Source: an uncultured Verrucomicrobiota bacterium (lineage in GTDB: Bacteria; Verrucomicrobiota; Verrucomicrobiae; Opitutales; Opitutaceae). Taken from it: a stretch of DNA of 14,859 nt. Both the position numbers and the translations under genes were made by a program. The stretch lies in assembly GCA_946482165.1 (NCBI GenBank), contig CAMLQS010000103.1, forward strand, positions 1 through 14,859. The letters are read 5' to 3'. Under the pieces are notes generated by a model, which was given only the letters and a program-made list of their open reading frames with translations, was not told the origin of the DNA and made no database searches. This document shows positions 5,813-12,847 of this stretch, one piece after another (within the stretch, counting starts at the first letter, position 1; the number at the start of each line of letters is the position of its first letter).

Positions 5813-8725
5813 ATGGCCATGTCTCGTCGTCGCAAGCTCATCCTATTTCTGGTGGTCGCTCCCATCGTCCTCGTGACGGTGGTGGTCGCGCTCGCCTTCA
5901 CGTCTGCGGTGCAGACCTTCGCCGTGCGCAAGGCGCTCGCCGGCGAGGGCGGCGAAGTGGAGAACGTTTCCGCCGGTTTCGGCGGGGCGTCGCTGAGAGG
6001 TCTGCGCATCGAGCAACCGGGCCTCAAACTGTCGATTCCCAATTTTCGGGCGGACGCGCCGCTGATGGATCTCGTCGGCGGAAAGATCGACGTGCGTGCC
6101 CTCGTCGCCCGCGACATCGAGATCGAGCTCGATCCGGAAAAGATGAAGGCCGCGCAAGAGCCTTCCTCCGAGGCGCCGGAGCCTTCGGCGCCGGCCAAAC
6201 CCTTTGACGGCGTGCTCAACGCCGTGGAACTCCCCGAGCTCCGCGTCGACGGCATCGATATCGCCGGACGCATTCGCGTCGTGGGCGCGCAGGCGCTCGA
6301 CGCCACTTTCGCGCTGACGGGCGGCGGCATCCGCGCGGGAGAGGCGGGCAAGCTGGAGCTCAAGGTGGAGGCCAAGGCGGGCGTCGGCTCGGTTATCACC
6401 ACCTTCACGCTTGTGCCCACGCTTGGCGCGGACGGGCGCATCGACGCGCTTGGCGCCGTGGCCGAAGCGTTGGCCACCAGCAAGCTGCTCGCCCAACCGG
6501 CCAAGCTGCGCGCGAAGGTCGACATCGCGCGCCAAGGTTCCGGCGAAGCCTACGGGCTGCGTCTCCTCGCGGGCGAAACGCCCTTGGTGGAGCTCGACAC
6601 CCAATGGGCGCCGGGCGCCAAGGAGCTTCCCGGCCGTTGGAAGGTAGCCATTCGCGACGCCGATCTCGCCCCCTTTGCGATGGGGCTCGCCTTGCCTGAG
6701 TTTACCCTCTCGGGAAGTGGCGATTTGGCCGTCGTAGGCACGGAAAAACTGCGTCTCGGGGGGGGCTTGAATTTCTCCGCCGATGGGCTCGAAACGCTCG
6801 GTTTACCCAAGCTCGGGCCCGTGGCGCTCGACTCCAAGTTTGCCGTCGAGGCGGGCGCCACCGAGATCCGAATCGATTCGCTGCAGGCCGACATCAAAGG
6901 CTCCGCCCCCGTCCTTTCCGTCCGCACCTCCCAGCCCTTTGGCCTCGTGTTGGAGACGACCAAAATCGTTCCCAGCCGCGCGGGCGCGGATCTCGCCGAG
7001 ATTACCTTGCTGGGCGTTCCGGCCGAGTGGGTGAAGACCTTCGTCCCCGATCTGACGATCGGCGGTTCCGTGACCGGCGCATGGACGGCGCGCGCGGAAG
7101 GCGACGGCTTTATCCTCGCCACGAGCCAGCCGCTGGTCGCCAACCAGGTGGCTTATGCGTCGGCCGGACAGCCCTTGGTCAACTTTGACGCGGTTCGCGT
7201 CGAGGGGCTGCGCGCGAAGCAGACTTCCGCCGGCCTCGAGGCCTCGATTGCGGCTGTGCGCGTCGTCGCCAACGGCGCGGATCTGATTGTTGTAAAAGTC
7301 GACGCCACGCAGAAAACGGGCGCGCCGATGCTCGCGAAGGGCGAGGTCAAGGCCCAGTTGGCCAAACTCGCCGACCAGCCCGTGCTGCGCGGGCAAACCC
7401 GTCTCAGCGCCGGCGAGGCAACCCTCACGTTCGACGCTTCCGTTGCGGAAGCGCTCAAGGCCGTGGCGCAGATTCGCCTCGCCGGCCTCCGCGCCGCAGG
7501 AGTGGGCGACCTGCCCGAGGTTGTCATCGACGCCGATGTGGCGCGCGACGCCGCGGGCGTGTTGACCGCCAAGATTCCGCTCAGCGTGCGCAACGCCAAG
7601 GCCGACCGCGCGTCGGACCTGCTGCTGAACGCGACCGTGAAGCCTTCCGGGGCGGCGACCAACCTTTCGGCCAAGCTCGGCAGCCAAGTGCTTTTCGCCG
7701 AGGATCTGCAGGCTTTCGCCGCGCTCGCGGCCGAGTCCAAGCCCGCCTCGGCGCCGAAGCCGACCACGCCCGAGTCCAAGCCGGCCGATCCGCAGACGAA
7801 GCCCGCGCCGGGCGGCCCCCTTTGGGCCGGCACGACCGGCGACGTGGAGATCGCTTTGGCGCGTATCGTTTACGCTCCAGGCGTCGAGGTGACGGACACG
7901 CGGGGCCGCTTTGCCCTCAGTCCCGACGCGGCGACCTTGGAGACGTTGAAGCTGCTCCTCGGCACGGGCGGTTCGCTCGACGTCACCGGCGCGCTGAAGT
8001 GGTTGCCTGCGACGAAGAGCTACACGCTCGGCGCCGACGTGAAGGGGCGCGAAGTCAAGGTGGGCCCGCTGCTCAAGGCCTTGGCGCCCGCCGAGGCGTC
8101 GAAGCTCGAAGGAACCTACGATCTTACCGCCTCGATCGCGGGGCAGGGGAGCGATCCCGCGGCGGCGGCCTCGGGCGCGGCGGCGGACTTCAAGCTGACC
8201 GGAAGCCAGGGCGTAGTCCGTGCCATAAATCTGGATACAAACAAGTATGCGAAAGCGGGTAATGTCGTCTCCGGCCTGGCCGGGCTTGCCGGCGCCCTCT
8301 CCGGCAACGAGGAGATCGCGAAGCATGCCAATCGGATCACGGCCTTCAACGCCGTAGCCCGGTCGCTGGGCAATCTCGTCTACGACGAGATTGCCATCGA
8401 GGCGAAGCGCGCCGCGGACGGCGGCGTCGAGATCTCCCGCGTGAGCCTTCTTTCGCCGCAGCTCAAGCTCGCGGGCTCGGGCGGCCTTCGCCCGGTGGCG
8501 GGTCGCTCGTGGCTGGAGATGCCGCTCAATCTGAAGCTGGATCTCGGCGCGAAAGGCGAGCTCGCCCAGGATCTCGTTTCGCTGAAGCTGCTCGACGCCG
8601 CCGCCAATGCGCAGGCAGCCGGCGCCTACGCCACGATGTCCGAGCCGCTCGTCTTTGACGGCACGCTGAAGCAGGTCGGCACCGCCCAGGTTTCGAAGCT
8701 GTTGAGCCGCGCCCTCGCGCCCTGA
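5813..8725 (+). CDS. AsmA-like envelope protein
   Basis: A large repetitive protein (970 residues from the ATG at 5813) anchored by one N-terminal membrane segment at about residues 9-31 (LILFLVVAPIVLVTVVVALA), preceded by a basic SRRRK patch. The rest should be periplasmic. It is built of Ala/Leu/Gly/Lys-rich beta-prone repeats typical of the AsmA/DUF748/YhdP-like bridge-protein group, which links inner and outer membranes and is implicated in lipid transport and outer-membrane homeostasis. A Pro/Lys/Ala/Ser linker lies at about 641-670. The C-terminal part (LTGSQGVVRAINLDTNKYAK onward, from about residue 794) matches the AsmA C-terminal domain style. The frame stays open upstream to a TTG at 5777, but that would add residues before the basic-hydrophobic start. 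ATG 5819 is an equally good alternative. It is followed after 10 bases by a histidine kinase gene, probably cotranscribed. Confidence 0.75.
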   Translation: MAMSRRRKLILFLVVAPIVLVTVVVALAFTSAVQTFAVRKALAGEGGEVENVSAGFGGASLRGLRIEQPGLKLSIPNFRADAPLMDLVGGKIDVRALVARDIEIELDPEKMKAAQEPSSEAPEPSAPAKPFDGVLNAVELPELRVDGIDIAGRIRVVGAQALDATFALTGGGIRAGEAGKLELKVEAKAGVGSVITTFTLVPTLGADGRIDALGAVAEALATSKLLAQPAKLRAKVDIARQGSGEAYGLRLLAGETPLVELDTQWAPGAKELPGRWKVAIRDADLAPFAMGLALPEFTLSGSGDLAVVGTEKLRLGGGLNFSADGLETLGLPKLGPVALDSKFAVEAGATEIRIDSLQADIKGSAPVLSVRTSQPFGLVLETTKIVPSRAGADLAEITLLGVPAEWVKTFVPDLTIGGSVTGAWTARAEGDGFILATSQPLVANQVAYASAGQPLVNFDAVRVEGLRAKQTSAGLEASIAAVRVVANGADLIVVKVDATQKTGAPMLAKGEVKAQLAKLADQPVLRGQTRLSAGEATLTFDASVAEALKAVAQIRLAGLRAAGVGDLPEVVIDADVARDAAGVLTAKIPLSVRNAKADRASDLLLNATVKPSGAATNLSAKLGSQVLFAEDLQAFAALAAESKPASAPKPTTPESKPADPQTKPAPGGPLWAGTTGDVEIALARIVYAPGVEVTDTRGRFALSPDAATLETLKLLLGTGGSLDVTGALKWLPATKSYTLGADVKGREVKVGPLLKALAPAEASKLEGTYDLTASIAGQGSDPAAAASGAAADFKLTGSQGVVRAINLDTNKYAKAGNVVSGLAGLAGALSGNEEIAKHANRITAFNAVARSLGNLVYDEIAIEAKRAADGGVEISRVSLLSPQLKLAGSGGLRPVAGRSWLEMPLNLKLDLGAKGELAQDLVSLKLLDAAANAQAAGAYATMSEPLVFDGTLKQVGTAQVSKLLSRALAP

Positions 8726-8735
8726 CGGCAAAACC

Positions 8736-9950
8736 ATGGCCGCCAAGAAACCCAGTTCCCTCGCGCGCATGCTCGAGCGTCTCGAGACGCTCGACAAACC
8801 CACGCTCTCCGCGCTCGCGCAGCGGCTCGGGCGCGAGCGCGGTCTTTTCGAGCGCGTGTTCAACGTGCTGCAGGAGGGGGTGCTCGTGGTCGACGCCGAC
8901 GGGGGTATCTCCTTTGCCAATTCGGCGGCCCGGCGTCTCCTCGGTTTCAAATCCTCCGACGCGGGAGGAGTCACGCTTTGGCGCCTTGCCCCGGGCTTGC
9001 GCTCGCTTCTTGCGCCCTCGCTCGACACCGCGACGAGCCTGACGAGGGAGATCGAGCTGAGCTATCCCGAGCCGCGGGCGGTGCGTCTCTATCTCGTGCC
9101 CTTCGAGGCCAGGATCGATTCCGGGGCCGGGCCCGAGGCGGAGGAGGACGGCGCGGTCATGGGCGCGGCGGCGCGGCGATTCGCGGTGGTGTTGACCGAC
9201 ATCACGAGGGACAAGCTCGACACCGACCAGCGGATCGAGAGCGAACGCGTGGCGTCGATCGTCCTGCTCGCCGCCGGGGTGGCCCACGAGCTTGGAAATC
9301 CCCTCAACTCGCTGACGATCCACTTGCAGGTAGTGGAGCGGAAACTACGCAAGCTGCGCGGCGTGGATGCGAAGGACGCCAAGGCGCTCGGCGATTCCCT
9401 GCGCGTGTGCCAGGAGGAGGTGGCCCGGCTTGACGGCATCATTTCGAATTTCCTGCAGGCGATCCGGCCGCGGACGCCCGATCTGACCGACACGCGGCTG
9501 GCGGACGTCCTGGCCGAGGTTCTGGCCTTTCAGGAGCGCGAGCTGGCCGACCGGGGGGTGAGCGTGGACGTGGAGAGTCCCGCCGATCTTCCCGTCGTGT
9601 TGGCCGACAAGGACCAAGTGAAGCAGGTTTTCTTCAATTTGGTGAAGAACGCGTCCGAGGCGATGCAGCCAGGCGGCCGGCTGCGCATCGGGGCGCGCGT
9701 CGACGAGGACCACGTTACGCTGGCTTTCGCGGACAACGGCAGCGGCATCAAGCCCGAGGACCTCGCGCGGCTTTTCGAGCCGTATCACACGACCAAGCCA
9801 ACCGGGCACGGCCTTGGAATGATGGTGGTGCAGCGGATCATGCGGGCCCACGGCGGCCAGATCGCGGTCGAAAGCGATCCCGGCCGCGGGACGACGGTGA
9901 CCTTGCAGTTCCTGCGGAAGCAAAGGCGCGTGAAGCTGCTCGGCGGCTGA
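8736..9950 (+). CDS. PAS-domain sensor histidine kinase (NtrB-like)
   Basis: A 404-residue cytosolic kinase with no membrane segment. A PAS-like domain covers about residues 36-160 ([28 protein letters not shown]). The dimerisation/phosphoacceptor helix carries H184 in [15 protein letters not shown]. The HATPase domain has an N box with N305 ([10 protein letters not shown]), G1 at D333 (DNGSGI), an F box (LFEPYHTTK) and G2 (TGHGLGM, 357-362). All catalytic motifs look intact. The HELGNPLN sequence and soluble layout resemble NtrB/AtoS-type kinases, which usually pair with a sigma-54 activator. No response regulator is present in the window, so it is an orphan here. It lies 10 bases after the AsmA-like gene, suggesting one transcript and perhaps sensing of an envelope-related state, which is inference. 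No Shine-Dalgarno precedes the ATG. Confidence 0.93.
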   Translation: MAAKKPSSLARMLERLETLDKPTLSALAQRLGRERGLFERVFNVLQEGVLVVDADGGISFANSAARRLLGFKSSDAGGVTLWRLAPGLRSLLAPSLDTATSLTREIELSYPEPRAVRLYLVPFEARIDSGAGPEAEEDGAVMGAAARRFAVVLTDITRDKLDTDQRIESERVASIVLLAAGVAHELGNPLNSLTIHLQVVERKLRKLRGVDAKDAKALGDSLRVCQEEVARLDGIISNFLQAIRPRTPDLTDTRLADVLAEVLAFQERELADRGVSVDVESPADLPVVLADKDQVKQVFFNLVKNASEAMQPGGRLRIGARVDEDHVTLAFADNGSGIKPEDLARLFEPYHTTKPTGHGLGMMVVQRIMRAHGGQIAVESDPGRGTTVTLQFLRKQRRVKLLGG

Positions 9951-10009
9951 GACCGTCCGCCAGCGGGAATGCCCGGTCCCGCGCAATGAGGGCGAGCTTC
10001 CGCGGAGCC

Positions 10010-10032
10010 CAATGTTCGTATTACGAACATTG
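10010..10032. promoter_or_regulatory. 23-base perfect palindrome, TGTTC-N7-GAACA
   Basis: CAATGTTCGTA, a central T at 10021, then TACGAACATTG. The core TGTTC-N7-GAACA (10013-10029) equals the LexA motif I recall for Verrucomicrobia. It lies about 60 bases after the kinase stop and about 205 bases before the dCMP deaminase start. It may be a repressor operator or one copy of a dispersed repeat. Confidence 0.6.
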
Positions 10033-10069
10033 AAGGGAAGCCATGACCGGGATGCCCGCGGCGCCCGGC

Positions 10070-10106
10070 ACAACCCCAATGTTCGTAATACGAACATTGG
10101 GGTTGT
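10070..10106. promoter_or_regulatory. 37-base perfect palindrome, TGTTC-N7-GAACA
   Basis: An odd palindrome centred on A10088 with 18-base arms (ACAACCCCAATGTTCGTA and its complement). The inner core 10080-10096 is the same TGTTC-N7-GAACA as the copy 67 bases upstream, with the centre base inverted. Arms this long go beyond a simple protein site and could form a cruciform or RNA hairpin. No T tract follows, so it is not a standard terminator. The rest of the 9951-10236 intergenic stretch shows nothing else I can name. Confidence 0.6.
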
Positions 10107-10236
10107 TGGCCGCGAGCGCGTGCGCGGATGGGTTGCGGCGCCGTGGAGGGAGGAGGCGCTCGCGGGGGAATAGGCGTTCGCGGCCCGCGGGATTTTTCGG
10201 GTGGCATTTTCGGGGGCGCGCTCTTGCGTCGGGCCA

Positions 10237-10710
10237 ATGTCGAGCGAGCCGTCCCCCGTCGATCTGATCGCGAATGCCGCCGCCCAATTTGGCGGGCGTC
10301 CCTCCTGGGACGACTACTTCATGGCCACGGCCGTGCTGCTTTCGACCCGCAGTCCCTGCGAGCGGCTCCATGTGGGGTGCGTGATCGTGAGCGCGGGCGA
10401 CCGGAAGAACCGCCTGGTCGCGGCCGGTTACAACGGATTCCTGCCGGGCACGCCCCACACCTCGCGGGTGCGCGAGGGGCACGAGCAGGCGACCGTGCAC
10501 GCGGAGCAAAACGCCATCGCCGACGCGGCCCGCCGGGGCAGCTCGGTCGAGGGCTGCGTGGCCTACGTCACCCACTTCCCGTGCATCAACTGCGCGAAGA
10601 TACTGGCGGCGGCGGGCATCGCGGAGGTGCGCTATCGCCAGGATTATCACAACGACCCCTTGGTCTCGCCGCTCCTCGCCGACGCGGGCGTGAGGATTGT
10701 TCAACTGTAG
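10237..10710 (+). CDS. dCMP deaminase (zinc-dependent deaminase fold)
   Basis: A 157-residue cytidine/deoxycytidylate deaminase family protein. It converts dCMP to dUMP and so feeds dTMP synthesis. The zinc site is visible as H88-A-E90 (TVHAEQNAIADAA) and P115-C116-I-N-C119 (THFPCINCAKIL), with E90 the proton shuttle. WDDYFMATAVLLSTRSPC, HVGCVIVS and AAGYNGFLPG are characteristic of bacterial dCMP deaminases (ComEB type), and the length fits. The frame is open back to a GTG at 10201, but ATG 10237 gives the usual N-terminus. Two TGTTC-N7-GAACA palindromes lie 140-225 bases upstream. If they are SOS operators, control of nucleotide supply by DNA damage would follow, which is speculative. It lies 34 bases ahead of the YqgE-like gene in the same direction. 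Confidence 0.92.
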   Translation: MSSEPSPVDLIANAAAQFGGRPSWDDYFMATAVLLSTRSPCERLHVGCVIVSAGDRKNRLVAAGYNGFLPGTPHTSRVREGHEQATVHAEQNAIADAARRGSSVEGCVAYVTHFPCINCAKILAAAGIAEVRYRQDYHNDPLVSPLLADAGVRIVQL

Positions 10711-10744
10711 TTGCGCGCGCGCGGGCCCGCTTCATTTTTGTGTC

Positions 10745-11323
10745 ATGCGTTCGCGGCCCCACAAAGACGACGAATCTCTGGCGGGCACGCTCCTGCTGGC
10801 GCACCCGGTTCTGCGCGACGCGACCTTCCGGCGCACCGCGATCCTGATGTCGTCCCACGACGAGCAGGGGGCGATGGGCGTGGTGCTCAACCGTCCGCTC
10901 AACAAACGCCTGGGCGAACTTGGCGGGGACTTTGCCTTTGGCCCGCTGGCGAACGTGCCGGTGTTCGACGGCGGACCGGTGGAGAAGCGTCAGCTCATAA
11001 TCTGTGCTTGGCGACCCCAGCCAAGTGACGACGGAGAGGACGACGGCGAGACCTTGCAGCTGCTCTTCGGCCTCGATCCCGCCAGGGCGGCCGAGCTTGC
11101 CGGACAGGAGGGGGTGCAGCTGCGCGCTTTTCTTGGGTATGCCGGATGGAGCGGAGGCCAGTTGGAGGGCGAGTTGGAGCGAGACACGTGGGTGGTCGCC
11201 GATTTGGAGCCCGAGGTCGTCAAACACCGTCCGGACGAGAGCTTATGGCGCCGCATTCTCGGTAACTTGGACCCGCGCTGGCGTTTGCTGGCGAGCGAGC
11301 CGGACGATCCGGGCCTGAACTGA
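10745..11323 (+). CDS. YqgE/AlgH family (UPF0301) protein
   Basis: 192 residues, the usual size of the UPF0301 family. Recognisable blocks are LAGTLLLAHPVLRDATFRRT, ILMSSHDEQGAMGVVLNRPL, VFDGGPVEKRQL, FLGYAGWSGGQLEGELERDT and the near-C-terminal LWRRILGNLDPRW. The molecular role is not established. The AlgH name comes from an alginate-regulation phenotype in Pseudomonas. The frame extends upstream to about 10697 inside the end of the dCMP deaminase gene, but the ATG at 10745 starts just before the conserved LAGTLLLAHP block and is preferred. It follows the deaminase at 34 bases, so the two are probably one transcript. No Shine-Dalgarno is seen; the leader reads cattttt-gtgtc. Confidence 0.92.
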   Translation: MRSRPHKDDESLAGTLLLAHPVLRDATFRRTAILMSSHDEQGAMGVVLNRPLNKRLGELGGDFAFGPLANVPVFDGGPVEKRQLIICAWRPQPSDDGEDDGETLQLLFGLDPARAAELAGQEGVQLRAFLGYAGWSGGQLEGELERDTWVVADLEPEVVKHRPDESLWRRILGNLDPRWRLLASEPDDPGLN

Positions 11324-11377
11324 ACGGCGCGGGCGGTTCGCGCTTCGCCGAAAGTCGGGCGCGCGGCGAATTTCCGT

Positions 11378-11406
11378 TTGACAGCACCGATAGCGAACCG
11401 GTGTTT
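11378..11406 (+). promoter_or_regulatory. Possible promoter for rpmJ-rpmE2
   Basis: A perfect -35 hexamer TTGACA lies at 11378-11383. The hexamer at 17-base spacing (11401-11406, GTGTTT) is a poor -10. It sits 35 bases before the L36 start in an otherwise GC-rich gap. No zinc-uptake-regulator-like palindrome is seen here. Confidence 0.35.
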
Positions 11407-11417
11407 TCTTCCTTTTT

Positions 11418-11543
11418 ATGAAAGTTGTCTCCTCCATCAAATCCGCGAAGAAGCGTCACCCCGACTGCCAGGTCGTCCGCCGCAAAGGCCGCATCTACGT
11501 GATCAACAAGACCGACCCGCGCTATAAGGCGCGCCAGGGCTAA
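11418..11543 (+). CDS. rpmJ: 50S ribosomal protein L36, zinc-free type
   Basis: A 41-residue basic protein, [20 protein letters not shown] followed by [21 protein letters not shown]. The classic L36 zinc ribbon has three Cys and one His. Here only C17 remains, so this is the C-minus form (YkgO type), which carries an extra [11 protein letters not shown] tail. It binds 23S rRNA in the large subunit. It lies 42 bases ahead of an L31 gene that also lacks zinc ligands. In proteobacteria such pairs are often repressed by Zur and replace the zinc forms under zinc starvation. Whether this genome has zinc-binding paralogues cannot be seen. The start has no Shine-Dalgarno but a pyrimidine-rich CTTCCTTTTT leader. 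Confidence 0.95.
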   Translation: MKVVSSIKSAKKRHPDCQVVRRKGRIYVINKTDPRYKARQG

Positions 11544-11585
11544 GCTCAATCAAGCGGCGAAAAGCCACCCAACTCCTTTATAATC

Positions 11586-11843
11586 ATGAAAGCCGAAGGC
11601 CATCCTCTCCTCAACAACGTCTGTTTTCTCGACGTTGCTTCGGGCAAGAAGTTCCTCACCAAGTCCACGATGAAGTCCGCCCGCAAGGAGACCATCGATG
11701 ACGTCGAATATTTCGTTGTCGTTCGCGACGTGACGATGGATTCGCATCCCGCCTACACCGGCGAGAAGCGCATCGTCGACACCGCCGGACGCGTGGAGAA
11801 GTTCACCTCCAAGTTCAAGCGCGGCACTGGCGCCAAGAAGTAA
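11586..11843 (+). CDS. rpmE2: 50S ribosomal protein L31 type B
   Basis: 85 residues, matching L31 type B. MKAEGHPLLNNVCFLDVASG, FLTKSTMKSARKETI, then SHPAYTGEKRIVDTAGRVEK and FTSKFKRG are seen, including the family's HPxYTG and VDTAGRVEKF blocks. The paired Cys zinc ligands of type A L31 are missing (a single C13). This protein sits at the central protuberance bridging the subunits. It is the second gene of a two-gene unit with the zinc-free L36 and is followed by a strong terminator. The ATG at 11586 directly follows CCTTTATAATC and has no Shine-Dalgarno. Confidence 0.95.
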   Translation: MKAEGHPLLNNVCFLDVASGKKFLTKSTMKSARKETIDDVEYFVVVRDVTMDSHPAYTGEKRIVDTAGRVEKFTSKFKRGTGAKK

Positions 11844-11877
11844 GCCCGGCTCGCGCCGAAGGTTTTCTTCGAGATTT

Positions 11878-11916
11878 TCAAAACCCGCCGAGCTCGTCCG
11901 AGCCGGCGGGTTTTTT
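11878..11916 (+). terminator. Rho-independent terminator after rpmE2
   Basis: AACCCGCCG and CGGCGGGTT form the outer stem and GCTCG/CGAGC the inner one, with a TC loop and one bulged A, ending in TTTTTT (11911-11916). Read on the minus strand it is followed by TTTTGAAAAT, so it may also stop the converging PP2C transcript. Confidence 0.9.
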
Positions 11917-12046
11917 CGTGGCCGGAGGGCGGGCGAATCGGGCGCGCAGGCGGCGGAAGCTCGCCGTGCTGCGGGCTACGCCGAGGCGCGCCATGTCGGG
12001 CCGGAGTCGTAGCGGACAGGACCGGCGGAGCCGTTTCGGCGTCCGA
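11917..12046. other. Convergent gap, nothing recognised
   Basis: 130 GC-rich bases between the terminator and the PP2C stop codon. No gene, strong hairpin or repeat was seen. Confidence 0.6.
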
Positions 12047-12769
12047 CTACTTCGCGCGGACGTCGATCACGACGCCGGTGATGTTGTCGCTGCCGCCGTG
12101 GGCCAGCGCGTCCGCGACCAAATTTCCAAGCACTGCGGCGGGTTCGGCTTTTTGGCCGAGACGTTTTGCGAGGACGGAATCGTTGATCATGCGCGTGATC
12201 CCGTCGGAGCAGATCAGCACCCGGTCTCCGGCCTGGAGGGGATATTGCGAGACCTTGACCTCAAGTGGCATCGGCTGGCCGATGCAGCGGGTGAGGGCGT
12301 TGCGGTAGCGTTCCTCGAGCTGCACGTTTTCCCCGCGGGAACGGCGCACCGCCACCTCCTGCTCCACCGTGTCATCTATGGTGAGCATCTTGAGGCGGCC
12401 ATCGCGGAAAAGGTAGCAGCGGCTGTCGCCGACGTTGGCCACAAGCATCACTTCATCCTGAATGTGGGCGGCGGTCAGCGTGGTGCCGAGGCCGGTCTCG
12501 GGAGCAAAGCGGCGGGCGAGGCCGATGACCTCGGAATTGGCGAATTTAAAGGCGTGGGAGAGATCGATGCCACGGCCGGTCTGTTGGGCGGCGCGTGCGT
12601 CGTTCAGCAGGCTCGTGATCGCGAGTTGCGCGGCCTCGGCGCCGCCGGGCAGGCCGCCGATGCCGTCCGCCACCGCGTAGAGCCTGAGATCGTCGGCGCA
12701 GAGGTGACGATCCTCGTTCTCGGAGCGGGCGAGACCGATATCGGTCTGAGCGGCGGAGATCAGCTGCAT
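12047..12769 (-). CDS. PP2C-family serine/threonine phosphatase
   Basis: A 240-residue soluble metal-dependent phosphatase of the Stp/PrpC type, removing phosphate from Ser/Thr on proteins phosphorylated by Hanks-type kinases. The metal-site motifs are complete: ENEDR (D20), VADGIGG (D35, G36), GLGTTLTA, VANVGDSRCYLF, LTRCIG, LICSDGITRMI (D189) and GGSDNITGVVI (D228). The length equals the bare bacterial catalytic domain, with no extra sensor or membrane part. It lies 78 bases downstream of the DinG-like helicase on the same strand and may share its transcript. No partner kinase is seen in the window. No Shine-Dalgarno precedes the ATG (complement of 12767-12769). Confidence 0.93.
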   Translation of the reverse strand: MQLISAAQTDIGLARSENEDRHLCADDLRLYAVADGIGGLPGGAEAAQLAITSLLNDARAAQQTGRGIDLSHAFKFANSEVIGLARRFAPETGLGTTLTAAHIQDEVMLVANVGDSRCYLFRDGRLKMLTIDDTVEQEVAVRRSRGENVQLEERYRNALTRCIGQPMPLEVKVSQYPLQAGDRVLICSDGITRMINDSVLAKRLGQKAEPAAVLGNLVADALAHGGSDNITGVVIDVRAK

Positions 12770-12847
12770 GGGAATATCCGGACGCTAGATGCGCAAGCGG
12801 GGGCTTCAAGGCTCCAAACGCCGATTTCCCGGAGAATTACGCGCGGA

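Noticed and set aside
6803..9028. Long minus-strand open frame of 741 codons across the AsmA-like and kinase genes
   Set aside because: It spans two real genes on the other strand, has low-complexity Arg/Gly/Ala composition and no recognisable motif.
10070..10106. Palindrome as a Rho-independent terminator for the kinase transcript
   Set aside because: No T tract follows on either strand, and the shared core with the other copies suggests a different role.
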